Below are positions 1 to 6,309 of a stretch of 10,686 nt of DNA, piece by piece; position 1 is the first letter of the stretch; each line of letters starts with the position of its first letter. This DNA is from JBNJGT01 sp051819765 (GTDB taxonomy: Archaea; Nanobdellota; Nanobdellia; Woesearchaeales; JACJVW01): assembly GCA_051819765.1 (NCBI GenBank), contig JBNJGT010000053.1, positions 1 through 10,686 on the forward strand, in the 5' to 3' direction. Below the pieces are notes generated by a model that was given only the letters and a program-made list of their open reading frames with translations, had not been told where the DNA came from and searched no databases. The position numbers were made by a program, and so were the translations under genes.

Positions 1-2153
1 GCGAGAGCAAAGACTTCATTGGAGGCGGTTACTGCTCTGAGACTATTGACGGTGGCTGTGGCCTTTCCAGTGGAGATACCACCTGGACGTTTTGGGGTGT
101 CGGTGACTTCACAGAAAAAGGTGGCCCTTGTCTAGAGGGATATGAGACCGACGTGATCAAAGGCCAAAATGGCATAGTCGGCTTCCTCTGCAAGGGAGAT
201 AAGTCTCTGCAAAAAACTGATATCGATGTCATCGGCGGCGGTTACTGTTCTGAGACTGTGGATGGTGGCTGTGGCCTTTCCAGTGGAGATACCACCTGGA
301 CGTTTTGGGGCGTTGGTGACTTCACAGAAAATGATGGTCCGTGTCTGCAAGGATATGAGACCGACGTGGTCAAAGGCAAGAATGGCATTGTAGGCTTCTT
401 GTGCAGGTCTGAGGACCCTCAGGTTGGCTGTCATGACTCAGACGGCGGTAGGGATACGTATGAGCAAGGTCAGGTCTATGGTAAACCCAGTTCGATGTAT
501 AGCGATGATTACGCCAGTGACTACTGTATCAGCCCAACAAAACTCAGAGAATTTTATCTGGGAATTGCTTGTCAGATCGTATACGAAGATGGAAATTGCG
601 CTGATGGTTGTTATTATGGTGCCTGTTTGAAGAGCTGCAATGATGCTACAGATTGTGATGAGCCAAAGGTTTGCAAAGAAGGCTTTTGTGTTAGAGAAGG
701 CTGCAATGAAACAGATGGCGGCAGGGATTATTACAATAAAGGTACTGTAGATGGCTACAATATCTATGGCAATCACATTATTGAAACAGATTATTGTATT
801 GATGAGGATTTATTGGTTGAAACATACTGTTCAGACGAAAATAATTTTAAACGAGAAAATAAACGATGCGCTGGTGGTTGTTCTGATGGCGCGTGCACAC
901 GCTCAGACAATGATGCGTGTCAAGAATTTGGGCAATCCTATTGGTGCTCAGACTTGGCAGAATGGGAAGACGAATGTCAGGGAGAAGGCCTTTATTTCGA
1001 ATCAGACTGCGGCTACTGTGTCTCATGCCAGACACAAGATGTGTGCTTTGAGTACCAGAACAATGAGTACGCGACCACATATGAAGGCGATTCAATACCG
1101 ATGAATGCGGACACAAGAATCTATTACATGGGGCCTGAAGTGTCTCCTGAGCAGTTTGTCGGGAATGCCGCGTCCTGCATAGAAAGCGTATGGTATTATG
1201 ACGGAGATACATGGTACCTTTACTCACCTGAAATGCCTGAGATGAGCGATCTGGAAACGATTGAACCCGGCAAAGTATATAGCATCCTAAGCACAAATTC
1301 TTGCACTCTATATCATCCCTCTCCTGATGAAGGTAGTTTAGCAACAGTGGAATATTGTGGCAATGGATGCGAAAACGGCTATTGCAAGACTAGTGCACGA
1401 GAAGAGACCATTGTCATCGAGGAACAGGATGCCAGAGTTAAGGCGATTATTGATTGGCCCCAAAACACTGGAACCGTGGACGTTCTGCTGGCGTATCACG
1501 GAACAGCTATCCATGATGAGAAGATTGTACCTGCAACCAAATCCATAATGGCGCAGACGAGGGAACTCATAGACAAAGATGACCTGCTAATAATTGGTGT
1601 AGCGTATCCTGAAGAGGGGATGGTTGTGGGAGACAACATAAAAGAGTCTTACGCGGCTCTGTGGTGGACGAAGAACAAGGCAAGTCGTGAACTTGATGTC
1701 AACATTGACGAGATCTATCTCTTTGGACATTCGCAAGGTGCTTATCTGGTCACACGTCTGAATACCATGGCACCTACTGATGGGGTAATCGCAAACGCGC
1801 CTGGCCCATTGGATCTGCAGTACAAATGTCAAGATGCAGAAGATAACCAAAAGAGGAGCTATAACTGCAATTTGCTCAGAAGACGATATGGAAGCGTATA
1901 TGCGAACCCACAACCATATGAGGACAGGTCTCTGCTAAGTTTCACCACTGGTTACAGATCGCCAATTCTATTCTTTCAGGGAATGGAGGATCAAAACGAG
2001 GTCCAGCTCCAACGGTGGCCCGCATTCAAGAGGGGAGTTGAGAACTGTAGAGACTGCGCACCGCATAAACTCTATGAGATCCAGGATGCAGGACATGATG
2101 CAGTGTTCACTGACCCTCAAGCCAGCAGCATAGTTAACCAGTTCATCGATTGA
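1..2153 (+). CDS. Cys-rich repeat protein with C-terminal alpha/beta-hydrolase, 5'-truncated
   Basis: The reading frame (codons start at position 3) is open to the window edge, so the Met at 153 is internal and the true start lies outside. Domains in order: two copies of a 71-residue repeat (21-233, and 234 to about 413); two Cys-rich modules opening with GC..(S/T)DGGRD (426-632 and 699-903) and closing with GC..GAC; a third Cys-rich stretch (about 905-1050); a W/Y-rich segment (about 1080-1350); and an alpha/beta-hydrolase domain (about 1395-2150). The hydrolase shows an HG oxyanion motif (His codon 1497), the nucleophile elbow GHSQG (Ser codon 1731), a probable triad Asp in GMEDQ (codon 1989) and His in AGHDAVF (codon 2094), so it looks catalytically complete. 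The many paired cysteines suggest an exported, disulfide-stabilised protein, but the signal peptide would lie upstream of the window. The substrate is unknown; esterase, acyl hydrolase or S9-like peptidase are all possible. Confidence 0.88.
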   Translation, partial: ESKDFIGGGYCSETIDGGCGLSSGDTTWTFWGVGDFTEKGGPCLEGYETDVIKGQNGIVGFLCKGDKSLQKTDIDVIGGGYCSETVDGGCGLSSGDTTWTFWGVGDFTENDGPCLQGYETDVVKGKNGIVGFLCRSEDPQVGCHDSDGGRDTYEQGQVYGKPSSMYSDDYASDYCISPTKLREFYLGIACQIVYEDGNCADGCYYGACLKSCNDATDCDEPKVCKEGFCVREGCNETDGGRDYYNKGTVDGYNIYGNHIIETDYCIDEDLLVETYCSDENNFKRENKRCAGGCSDGACTRSDNDACQEFGQSYWCSDLAEWEDECQGEGLYFESDCGYCVSCQTQDVCFEYQNNEYATTYEGDSIPMNADTRIYYMGPEVSPEQFVGNAASCIESVWYYDGDTWYLYSPEMPEMSDLETIEPGKVYSILSTNSCTLYHPSPDEGSLATVEYCGNGCENGYCKTSAREETIVIEEQDARVKAIIDWPQNTGTVDVLLAYHGTAIHDEKIVPATKSIMAQTRELIDKDDLLIIGVAYPEEGMVVGDNIKESYAALWWTKNKASRELDVNIDEIYLFGHSQGAYLVTRLNTMAPTDGVIANAPGPLDLQYKCQDAEDNQKRSYNCNLLRRRYGSVYANPQPYEDRSLLSFTTGYRSPILFFQGMEDQNEVQLQRWPAFKRGVENCRDCAPHKLYEIQDAGHDAVFTDPQASSIVNQFID
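21..413 (+). repeat. Tandem 213-bp coding repeat (two copies)
   Basis: Two in-frame copies start at 21 and 234 with a period of 213 nt (71 codons). They encode GGGYCSET..GGCGLSSGDT through GFLC. A 47-nt run (51-97 against 264-310) is identical, and overall identity by eye is about 85-90%. Differences are mostly synonymous or conservative. More copies may precede the window because the first begins almost at its edge. Confidence 0.9.
426..903 (+). repeat. Two diverged Cys-rich DGGRD protein modules
   Basis: Module A (426-632) and module B (699-903) share the order GC, (S/T)DGGRD, a G.V turn, DYC, a Leu/Glu segment with a Cys, then C..GC..GAC. They are separated by a small Cys-rich linker (C...TDC..PKVCKEGFC). 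DNA similarity is low, so this is an old protein-level duplication, unlike the recent 213-bp repeat upstream. Confidence 0.75.
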
Positions 2154-2171
2154 AGGGCGAATGCACTGTAA

Positions 2172-2198
2172 TGCCATGAAATGGCACCTCAATGAGGT
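2172..2198 (+). other. Two adjacent hairpins after the hydrolase gene
   Basis: TGCCAT-GAA-ATGGCA (2172-2186) is followed directly by ACCTCA-A-TGAGGT (2186-2198). They begin 18 nt after the stop codon of the hydrolase gene. They could protect the 3' end or help termination, but there is no T-tract behind them. Nothing else convincing is seen in the 2154-2395 gap apart from the promoter at its right end. Confidence 0.3.
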
Positions 2199-2340
2199 TT
2201 GTATGTGACCCTTCTGTAAATGAGGTGTCCTTGTCGTGAAGCAAGGTGTTGTATAAGCGCAACGAATCATCATCGAAAGCCTCATATTCTGTTTTCTGAA
2301 AATAGCTTGATGGTTATCACAGAGGAAGGATACACAAGAG

Positions 2341-2392
2341 TTATATATGTGAACTATTTCTAACATTATGTTAAAGATAGATAACAGGTGAT
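2341..2392 (+). promoter_or_regulatory. TATA box and strong Shine-Dalgarno of the XRE cassette
   Basis: TTATATAT at 2341-2348 lies about 51 nt before the start codon, implying a short 5' leader. The leader ends with AGGTGAT (2386-2392), a 7-nt match to the archaeal anti-Shine-Dalgarno, 3 nt before the ATG at 2396. This differs from the leaderless promoters elsewhere in the window. Confidence 0.6.
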
Positions 2393-2395
2393 ACG

Positions 2396-2599
2396 ATGAT
2401 CGGCAAAGCTGACTGGTTCCAACGACGAAAATATGGCGGCTGGGCCATCACCCTCATAGCGTTGCTGGGCATCTTCTGGCTGAACCACTTTGAGATCCTC
2501 CGGTTCAGCGTCAACGCGGTCATCACCATCGTCTACGTGATCATGATCGCAACCATGATCTTTTATCAAAAACTACATTGGAAAAGAGGGATAGAATGA
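2396..2599 (+). CDS. Small two-TM membrane protein
   Basis: A 67-residue protein with a short N-terminal basic/aromatic segment (DWFQRRKYGGW, residues 6-16), a TM helix at about 16-32, a second at about 38-57, and a basic tail. Related small archaeal membrane proteins carry a similar W-F-x-x-R-K-Y-x-G-W opening; that comparison is from memory and was not searched. The start is fixed by AGGTGAT 3 nt upstream. Its stop (2597-2599) overlaps the next ATG as ATGA, so it is translationally coupled to the DUF3796-like gene and shares an operon with the XRE regulator. Function is unknown; a role in a membrane-sensing or immunity-like cassette is inference. Confidence 0.7.
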   Translation: MIGKADWFQRRKYGGWAITLIALLGIFWLNHFEILRFSVNAVITIVYVIMIATMIFYQKLHWKRGIE

Positions 2600-2913
2600 A
2601 CAAGATACGATTATTCGGACTATTTGGATTTTTAGGCCTGCTTGGCCTGGTCACCGAGAACCCGGGCCTTTTCGGTTTTTTCGGTTTTTTCGCCTTCTTT
2701 GCCATCGGAGCCCCCACCGACGAAAGGTTGGCTCAGAACGCCTACAGGTCAGGCTTCAACGCGTTTATCGCATCCCTGCTGGGATTGAGTTGCCTGATTA
2801 CTGCTCACCTGATGCTTGACAATCAATCCACCATCGCATTGCTCACAGCAGCAGCCTTTGTGGTGACAATCCTGACTTTTGCCATATCCATGGCGGTATT
2901 TGAGAGAACATGA
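2596..2913 (+). CDS. DUF3796-like four-helix membrane protein
   Basis: A 105-residue protein. The ATG at 2596 is preferred over the upstream TTG at 2578, because GAGGG (2586-2590) is spaced 5 nt from it and it overlaps the previous stop as ATGA. The N-terminus is an extreme Phe/Gly/Leu pattern (LFGLFGFLGLLG and then GLFGFFGFFAFF, residues 6-36), followed by TDERL (41-45) and two further hydrophobic helices (about 54-72 and 80-101). This layout resembles the DUF3796 family, which is often found beside small XRE regulators. No enzymatic motif is present. The stop overlaps the start of the XRE gene. Family assignment is by pattern recall. Confidence 0.7.
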   Translation: MNKIRLFGLFGFLGLLGLVTENPGLFGFFGFFAFFAIGAPTDERLAQNAYRSGFNAFIASLLGLSCLITAHLMLDNQSTIALLTAAAFVVTILTFAISMAVFERT

Positions 2914-3101
2914 GGACACGGATCAAGGAATTTCGGGCAAAGCATGATCTCACCCAGAATGATCTTGCAGAAAAGGTTGGTGTAAGACGGGAGACCATCG
3001 TGTTCCTTGAGAAAGGCAAATACAACCCTTCCCTGCAGCTTGCCCATGATGTTGCACAAGCCCTCGGCACGACAATCGAGGAACTATTCATTCTTGATTG
3101 A
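2910..3101 (+). CDS. Small XRE-family HTH transcriptional regulator
   Basis: A 63-residue stand-alone helix-turn-helix protein of the Cro/CI (XRE) type. The DNA-binding region is about residues 15-34 (TQNDLAEKVGVRRETI), followed by FLEKGKYNPSL and EELF near the C-terminus, the usual pattern of the short YozG-like subgroup. The ATG overlaps the stop of the DUF3796-like gene (ATGA), making a three-gene operon. Such regulators commonly control their own operon with adjacent small membrane proteins; autoregulation here is inferred. Its last 14 nt overlap the 3' end of the convergent MazG-like gene. Confidence 0.88.
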   Translation: MRTRIKEFRAKHDLTQNDLAEKVGVRRETIVFLEKGKYNPSLQLAHDVAQALGTTIEELFILD

Positions 3102-3450
3102 GAAATGAGCTCAGGTCAGCCTGGATAAAATCTTCTCCCTTGATCATCTTGTACTTGTCAAAGCTCTTAGTCATGTTCGAGCGATGCACCTCGTCGAAGA
3201 TCTCTGCCATCTGGTCCTGCAGCCCATGCTCAAGGATAGTACCATAGACCGCATAAAGGATGTCTGCCAATTCCTTTGCGACGTTTTCAAGGTCGCTGTT
3301 TTCCACTCCATTGAGATACTCTTTCACCTCTTCCTTCATGAGCGCAAAGCGCAGGTTCGCCCGGTCAGCTGACACAAGGGATGGCTCATTAAGGATCGGG
3401 ACTCCAAACTTCTGGTGGAATTCTCCCACAAGACGCAGCTGTCTGTTCAT
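3088..3450 (-). CDS. MazG-like / PRA-PH family nucleotide pyrophosphohydrolase
   Basis: A 120-residue all-alpha protein with the metal-binding pattern of the MazG/phosphoribosyl-ATP pyrophosphohydrolase superfamily: EExxE at residues 40-44 (KEEVKEYL) and ExxD at 60-63 (KELADILYAVYGT). The opening VGEFHQKFG and the later SNMTK motif match the small stand-alone subgroup also seen in phages and bacteria. The family hydrolyses (d)NTPs or related nucleotides to the monophosphate plus pyrophosphate; the substrate here is unknown. The ATG at 3450 lies about 27 nt from a TATA box that sits at the 3' end of the upstream gene, so it has its own leaderless promoter. Confidence 0.82.
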   Translation of the reverse strand: MNRQLRLVGEFHQKFGVPILNEPSLVSADRANLRFALMKEEVKEYLNGVENSDLENVAKELADILYAVYGTILEHGLQDQMAEIFDEVHRSNMTKSFDKYKMIKGEDFIQADLSSFLNQE

Positions 3451-3472
3451 ACACTGACAAATTCTGCCGGAC

Positions 3473-3481
3473 TTTATATTT
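3473..3481 (-). promoter_or_regulatory. TATA box of the MazG-like gene
   Basis: On the minus strand AAATATAAA is centred about 27 nt upstream of the ATG at 3450, implying a leaderless mRNA. It partly overlaps the stop end of the preceding gene (3480). Confidence 0.6.
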
Positions 3482-3956
3482 ATTTTGTGTGGAACCCAAC
3501 CAATACCTTACCACAATCGGTATCCACATGGATGAAATCAGAGAGGGGGTAGATGACATCCCTCACCCCTCGGTGACGGCCAGTGGTATGACCATCCTCG
3601 CACACCGTAACCCCGTCAAAGAAGGTCTCAGGATGCACACGACGGTTTTCCCAATACGCTTTGACATCAGGCCGTCTGAAATAATCTCCTCCGTCATGTA
3701 CACCAGTGACCATGAAGTCAGGTTCCAGCAGGACTTCCAGTGTTATGGGTTCAGGAACTCCGCTATAATAGGTGGCATTCTCGATGAGTGCGTACACTGC
3801 CGTGAACACATAACCGAGGGGCCGACTCTCATAATAGGGGATGACCCCACTCCAGAAGTCAGCGAGCTCATACTGGATGGAATCATGGTCTGATTTGGCG
3901 AATGCAGTCTGGTGGTATTCTCCATCCACAGAACAGAGGAAATCTAGAGGCCACAT
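3480..3956 (-). CDS. Possible GHKL/HATPase-fold ATP-binding protein
   Basis: A 158-residue protein that I do not recognise by name. Several motifs follow the GHKL ATPase order: an N-box-like YALIENATYYSG (residues 55-66, candidate Mg-binding Asn60), a beta strand ITLEVLLEP (71-79), a G1-like VHDGGDYF (86-93, Asp88), a G2-like GRHRG (126-130), and a terminal strand pattern SDFIHVDTDCGKVLVGF (139-155). This resembles small RsbW/SpoIIAB-type ATPases. The glycine boxes are imperfect, so the fold is plausible and the activity uncertain. Its start overlaps the stop of the upstream gene by 13 nt, so the two are co-translated partners. Confidence 0.5.
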   Translation of the reverse strand: MWPLDFLCSVDGEYHQTAFAKSDHDSIQYELADFWSGVIPYYESRPLGYVFTAVYALIENATYYSGVPEPITLEVLLEPDFMVTGVHDGGDYFRRPDVKAYWENRRVHPETFFDGVTVCEDGHTTGRHRGVRDVIYPLSDFIHVDTDCGKVLVGFHTK

Positions 3957-4348
3957 ATCTGATCCTTGTATTCCTGGTAGAAATCCAGCATCTCAACATT
4001 CATCCGTTCAGACGTGTCCAGCTGTGACCGGTCATAGATATCGACCTGGCTGCCATCCCGCATCTTATGACGCATCCCCAGACGTCCTTGCTCAACAAGG
4101 TGCTCATAATACCCCGTCGCCATGTAAAGCCCGATCTGGAAAGGCCTCGCCCCATACAACGAGGAATCCACTCCGATACCAAATCCGTTGGGTCGTGCAT
4201 CACTCAATTCAAGGGTGATGACCCCCTGGTCTTTTGGATCGCTTCTCCTGATAAGTACTCCTTCCAGACGCTCCGAGGACAGCCGTCCGACCTCATCAGT
4301 TGTCACGTATACCGCAATATCCGCCTGGGAACTGATAGCTGCAATCAT
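3944..4348 (-). CDS. Conserved-looking protein of unknown function, partner of the GHKL-like gene
   Basis: About 134 residues and not recognised. In-frame starts exist at 4363 (TTG), 4354 (ATG) and 4348 (ATG). 4348 is chosen because the TATA box is centred 27 nt upstream, the spacing used by neighbouring genes. The protein looks soluble: ADIAVYVTTDEV near the N-terminus, GVLIRR and GVITLELSDA strands, GIGVDSS, then a Tyr-rich helix and an acidic C-terminus. The N-terminal hydrophobic run is too short and uncharged for a clear signal peptide. It overlaps the GHKL-like gene and is divergent from the riboflavin-pathway reductase. A regulatory pair with the ATPase is inference. Confidence 0.6.
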   Translation of the reverse strand: MIAAISSQADIAVYVTTDEVGRLSSERLEGVLIRRSDPKDQGVITLELSDARPNGFGIGVDSSLYGARPFQIGLYMATGYYEHLVEQGRLGMRHKMRDGSQVDIYDRSQLDTSERMNVEMLDFYQEYKDQICGL

Positions 4349-4370
4349 GAGCATCAGTAACAAAGCCTGA

Positions 4371-4397
4371 TTTATATAAGTTAGCCATATTTAAATA
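4371..4397. promoter_or_regulatory. Back-to-back TATA boxes between divergent genes
   Basis: The minus-strand TTATATAA (4372-4379) serves the gene starting at 4348. The plus-strand TTTAAATA (4390-4397) serves the reductase starting at 4420, about 26.5 nt from its centre. The two boxes are only 10 nt apart, so the initiation complexes probably compete. Confidence 0.6.
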
Positions 4398-4419
4398 GTT
4401 GAAAACCCTACCAATGCCC

Positions 4420-5094
4420 ATGAGGCCCTATGTCTTTTTATGCACCGGCATGTCCTTGGATGGAAAGATTGCAACAGCCAAGCGTGTCCAATCAGAGATC
4501 GCGCCGTATGACGACCGGGATCTCCTGTATGAATGCCGCTGTCGGGCTGACGCCATCATGGTCGGTGCCACAACACTCCGGGATGACGATCCTCGGTTGC
4601 ACGTCAAGTCAAAAGAGCGACAACAGCAACGGATACAGTCTGGCAAGAGCCGTGAACCGATCAAGGTTGCGGTGGTAAGTGACATATCAGACATCATTCC
4701 AGAGGGTGATTTCTTCAGGGAGGGCCGCCGTATCATCTTTACCACCAAACGATCAGGCGAAGGACAGATCAGGGAGCTCAGCCAGCATGCACAGCTCTGG
4801 GTATGCGGAGAATCCAGGGTGGATCTGAAAGAGGCACTGCACATCCTCCATGAGCAGGGCATCAAGACACTCATGGTTGAGGGCGGAGGTGAGCTCATCT
4901 TCTCCCTCCTCAAAGAGGATCTTGTGGATGAGATCAATCTCAAGATCGGAAACCTCATCCTTGGCGGCCGTGACGCTCCCACCCTCTGTGATGGGGACGG
5001 GTTTATCACAGGAAAGCAGGTTACCCTCATAAATCTCACACAGAAAGAGAACTACCTCATCCTCCACTACAGACTCACATCACAGAACGGATGA
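4420..5094 (+). CDS. arfC: 2,5-diamino-6-ribosylamino-pyrimidinone 5'-phosphate reductase (riboflavin pathway)
   Basis: A 224-residue RibD C-terminal-domain protein without a deaminase domain, the archaeal/fungal (Rib7-type) form. It reduces the ribosyl side chain of the pyrimidine formed from GTP, using NAD(P)H, in riboflavin and F420 precursor synthesis. Motifs: MSLDGKIAT (residues 11-19), GATTLRDDDPRL (49-60), the cofactor/substrate loop VEGGGELI (153-160) and LILGGRDAPTL (179-189). In-frame starts also exist at 4399 (TTG) and 4414 (ATG). 4420 is preferred because it begins directly before the conserved RPYVFL and fits leaderless spacing from the TATA box. No other rib gene is nearby. Its 3' end overlaps the convergent TIM-barrel gene by 20 nt. 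Confidence 0.9.
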   Translation: MRPYVFLCTGMSLDGKIATAKRVQSEIAPYDDRDLLYECRCRADAIMVGATTLRDDDPRLHVKSKERQQQRIQSGKSREPIKVAVVSDISDIIPEGDFFREGRRIIFTTKRSGEGQIRELSQHAQLWVCGESRVDLKEALHILHEQGIKTLMVEGGGELIFSLLKEDLVDEINLKIGNLILGGRDAPTLCDGDGFITGKQVTLINLTQKENYLILHYRLTSQNG

Positions 5095-5755
5095 AGGCAA
5101 TCTCTTCTTTGAGGTCCTGTACCGTCGAGAACTCCCCCTCAAGGACTATCGGCAAATCCTTTCGATCCAGCACATACCGCATGAGCTCGATGATCGCGTT
5201 CTGGTTACTACTGTCCTTGACGAGCGAATGGATTGTCTTTTCGTTTTCGCCAGATACATGAAGGTTGCGGATGCGAGGCAAGAACAGATCAACAAGTTGC
5301 TTTCCATAAGCAAGGGTCTTGTCATGTTCAAAAGCGTGTTGTATGTCAAGCGTCAGTCCCAGGCTTGGGAACTTATCAAGGATTTCAGAGAGTTCAACAA
5401 TCGAGGTCGCCTGTGTATTTTTCTTATCAAGGTTCTCTATACAGAGCCGGTCAAAATTGGGTAACTCTTCAAGGAATTCCATCGTCCTGTGGGTTGTATG
5501 GATTACGCACTGAGCCATCTCCAAAGCTCTCTTCGAGTCTGCCAGGTCCTGCTCATTCTGTATTGGGGACAGATGGACTGTCATGTGCTTGAATGCCGGA
5601 ATATGTTTATACTGCTTGAAAAACAGCTCCCGTCGAGTCTGACACAGATGGATTTCCATCCCATCAGCGTTTGCATCCCTACAGACTTTCTGATGCTCCA
5701 TTAGGCAGTTTACTCCTCGCGCAAACAACCAACCCGTTGATACTGCTATTTCCAT
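5075..5755 (-). CDS. Xylose-isomerase-like TIM-barrel protein (AP endonuclease 2 family)
   Basis: A 226-residue protein with the beta-alpha repeat pattern of the xylose isomerase-like/endonuclease IV superfamily. Candidate metal ligands appear in the expected strand order: Glu34 (GMEIHL), His61 (TVHLSP), Glu107 (CIENLD), Asp137 and His140 (TLDIQHAF), His166 (NLHVSG) and Glu206 (VLEGEF). It is shorter than endonuclease IV (about 280 residues) and lacks its typical signature, so a sugar or sugar-phosphate isomerase/epimerase or an uncharacterised metal hydrolase is more likely than a DNA-repair nuclease. A leaderless start at 5755 is supported by a TATA box centred 24-25 nt upstream. Confidence 0.78.
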   Translation of the reverse strand: MEIAVSTGWLFARGVNCLMEHQKVCRDANADGMEIHLCQTRRELFFKQYKHIPAFKHMTVHLSPIQNEQDLADSKRALEMAQCVIHTTHRTMEFLEELPNFDRLCIENLDKKNTQATSIVELSEILDKFPSLGLTLDIQHAFEHDKTLAYGKQLVDLFLPRIRNLHVSGENEKTIHSLVKDSSNQNAIIELMRYVLDRKDLPIVLEGEFSTVQDLKEEIAFIRSVM

Positions 5756-5774
5756 CTACAATAGGGTATACCTA

Positions 5775-5806
5775 TTTTATAAAAGCCTTTGCCATACGTT
5801 TATATA
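5775..5806. promoter_or_regulatory. Divergent TATA boxes for the TIM-barrel and 2H genes
   Basis: TTTTATAAAA (5775-5784) fits the minus-strand start at 5755. TTTATATA (5799-5806) is centred 26-27 nt before the plus-strand ATG at 5829. Confidence 0.62.
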
Positions 5807-5828
5807 GTTTCCCTGGCCAATCATAGAC

Positions 5829-6309
5829 ATGAAAGTCCTGACCACTCGAAAGATTCCCGCAGATAGAGGAGATCCGCAAACAGTATGTCCCTGACTACCA
5901 CAAATTCAAGCCTCACATAACGCTTGTCTACCCCTTTGAAGCGGGCCAACGCCAACTGGATGATCACATCCAACAAAGCATCAAACCCTTTGCACCATTT
6001 GACATCACATTGAGCGGTCTGAAACGATCAGCAAAGGGCTTTTACTTATACCTTTGTGTAAGCATGGGAAATGATAGAATCGTCGCACTCCATAAAGCCC
6101 TGCACACTGGCATCCTGAGAGACTGCCATAACCCTGACATGCCGACCTATATCCCCCACATGACTCTGGGTATCTTTGAAAATGACGACCACCGTACCGC
6201 AGCCATGCAGAACATACCTCAACTTTCAGTCACGACACGCATAGACACCATCCAGCTCATTACGGTAGAAGATCAGGAAATTACCCTGCAAAAAGATTTT
6301 AGTTTATGA
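5829..6309 (+). pseudogene. 2H phosphoesterase / 2'-5' RNA ligase-like gene with a single frameshift
   Basis: The protein belongs to the 2H phosphoesterase family (RNA ligase/cyclic phosphodiesterase type), defined by two HxT motifs: PHITLVYPF (His codon 5914) and PHMTLGIF (His codon 6157). Both lie in one frame that runs to the stop at 6309, but that frame has no normal start codon before motif 1. The ATG at 5829, 26-27 nt from a strong TATA box, encodes MKVLTT in another frame that soon stops. Skipping one base between about 5844 and 5851 (for example one A of the AAA at 5849-5851) joins MKVLTT to FPQIEEIRKQY and restores about 160 residues. Both catalytic motifs are otherwise intact, so this is a very recent mutation, a sequencing error in a homopolymer, or less likely programmed +1 frameshifting. 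If unrepaired, only a TTG-started C-terminal half (6010-6309) with one HxT motif could be made. The 3' end overlaps the convergent HAD gene by 11 nt. Confidence 0.85.

Noticed and set aside
153..155. ATG as start of the large hydrolase protein
   Set aside because: The same frame is open from position 3 and encodes a full additional repeat copy, so this Met is internal.
21..413. Repeats as a CRISPR array
   Set aside because: Units are 213 bp, contiguous and in-frame coding, with no spacer structure.
2210..2300. C/D-box sRNA suggested by ATGATGA on the minus strand near 2264-2271
   Set aside because: No D box (CTGA) is found at suitable distance and no terminal stem forms.
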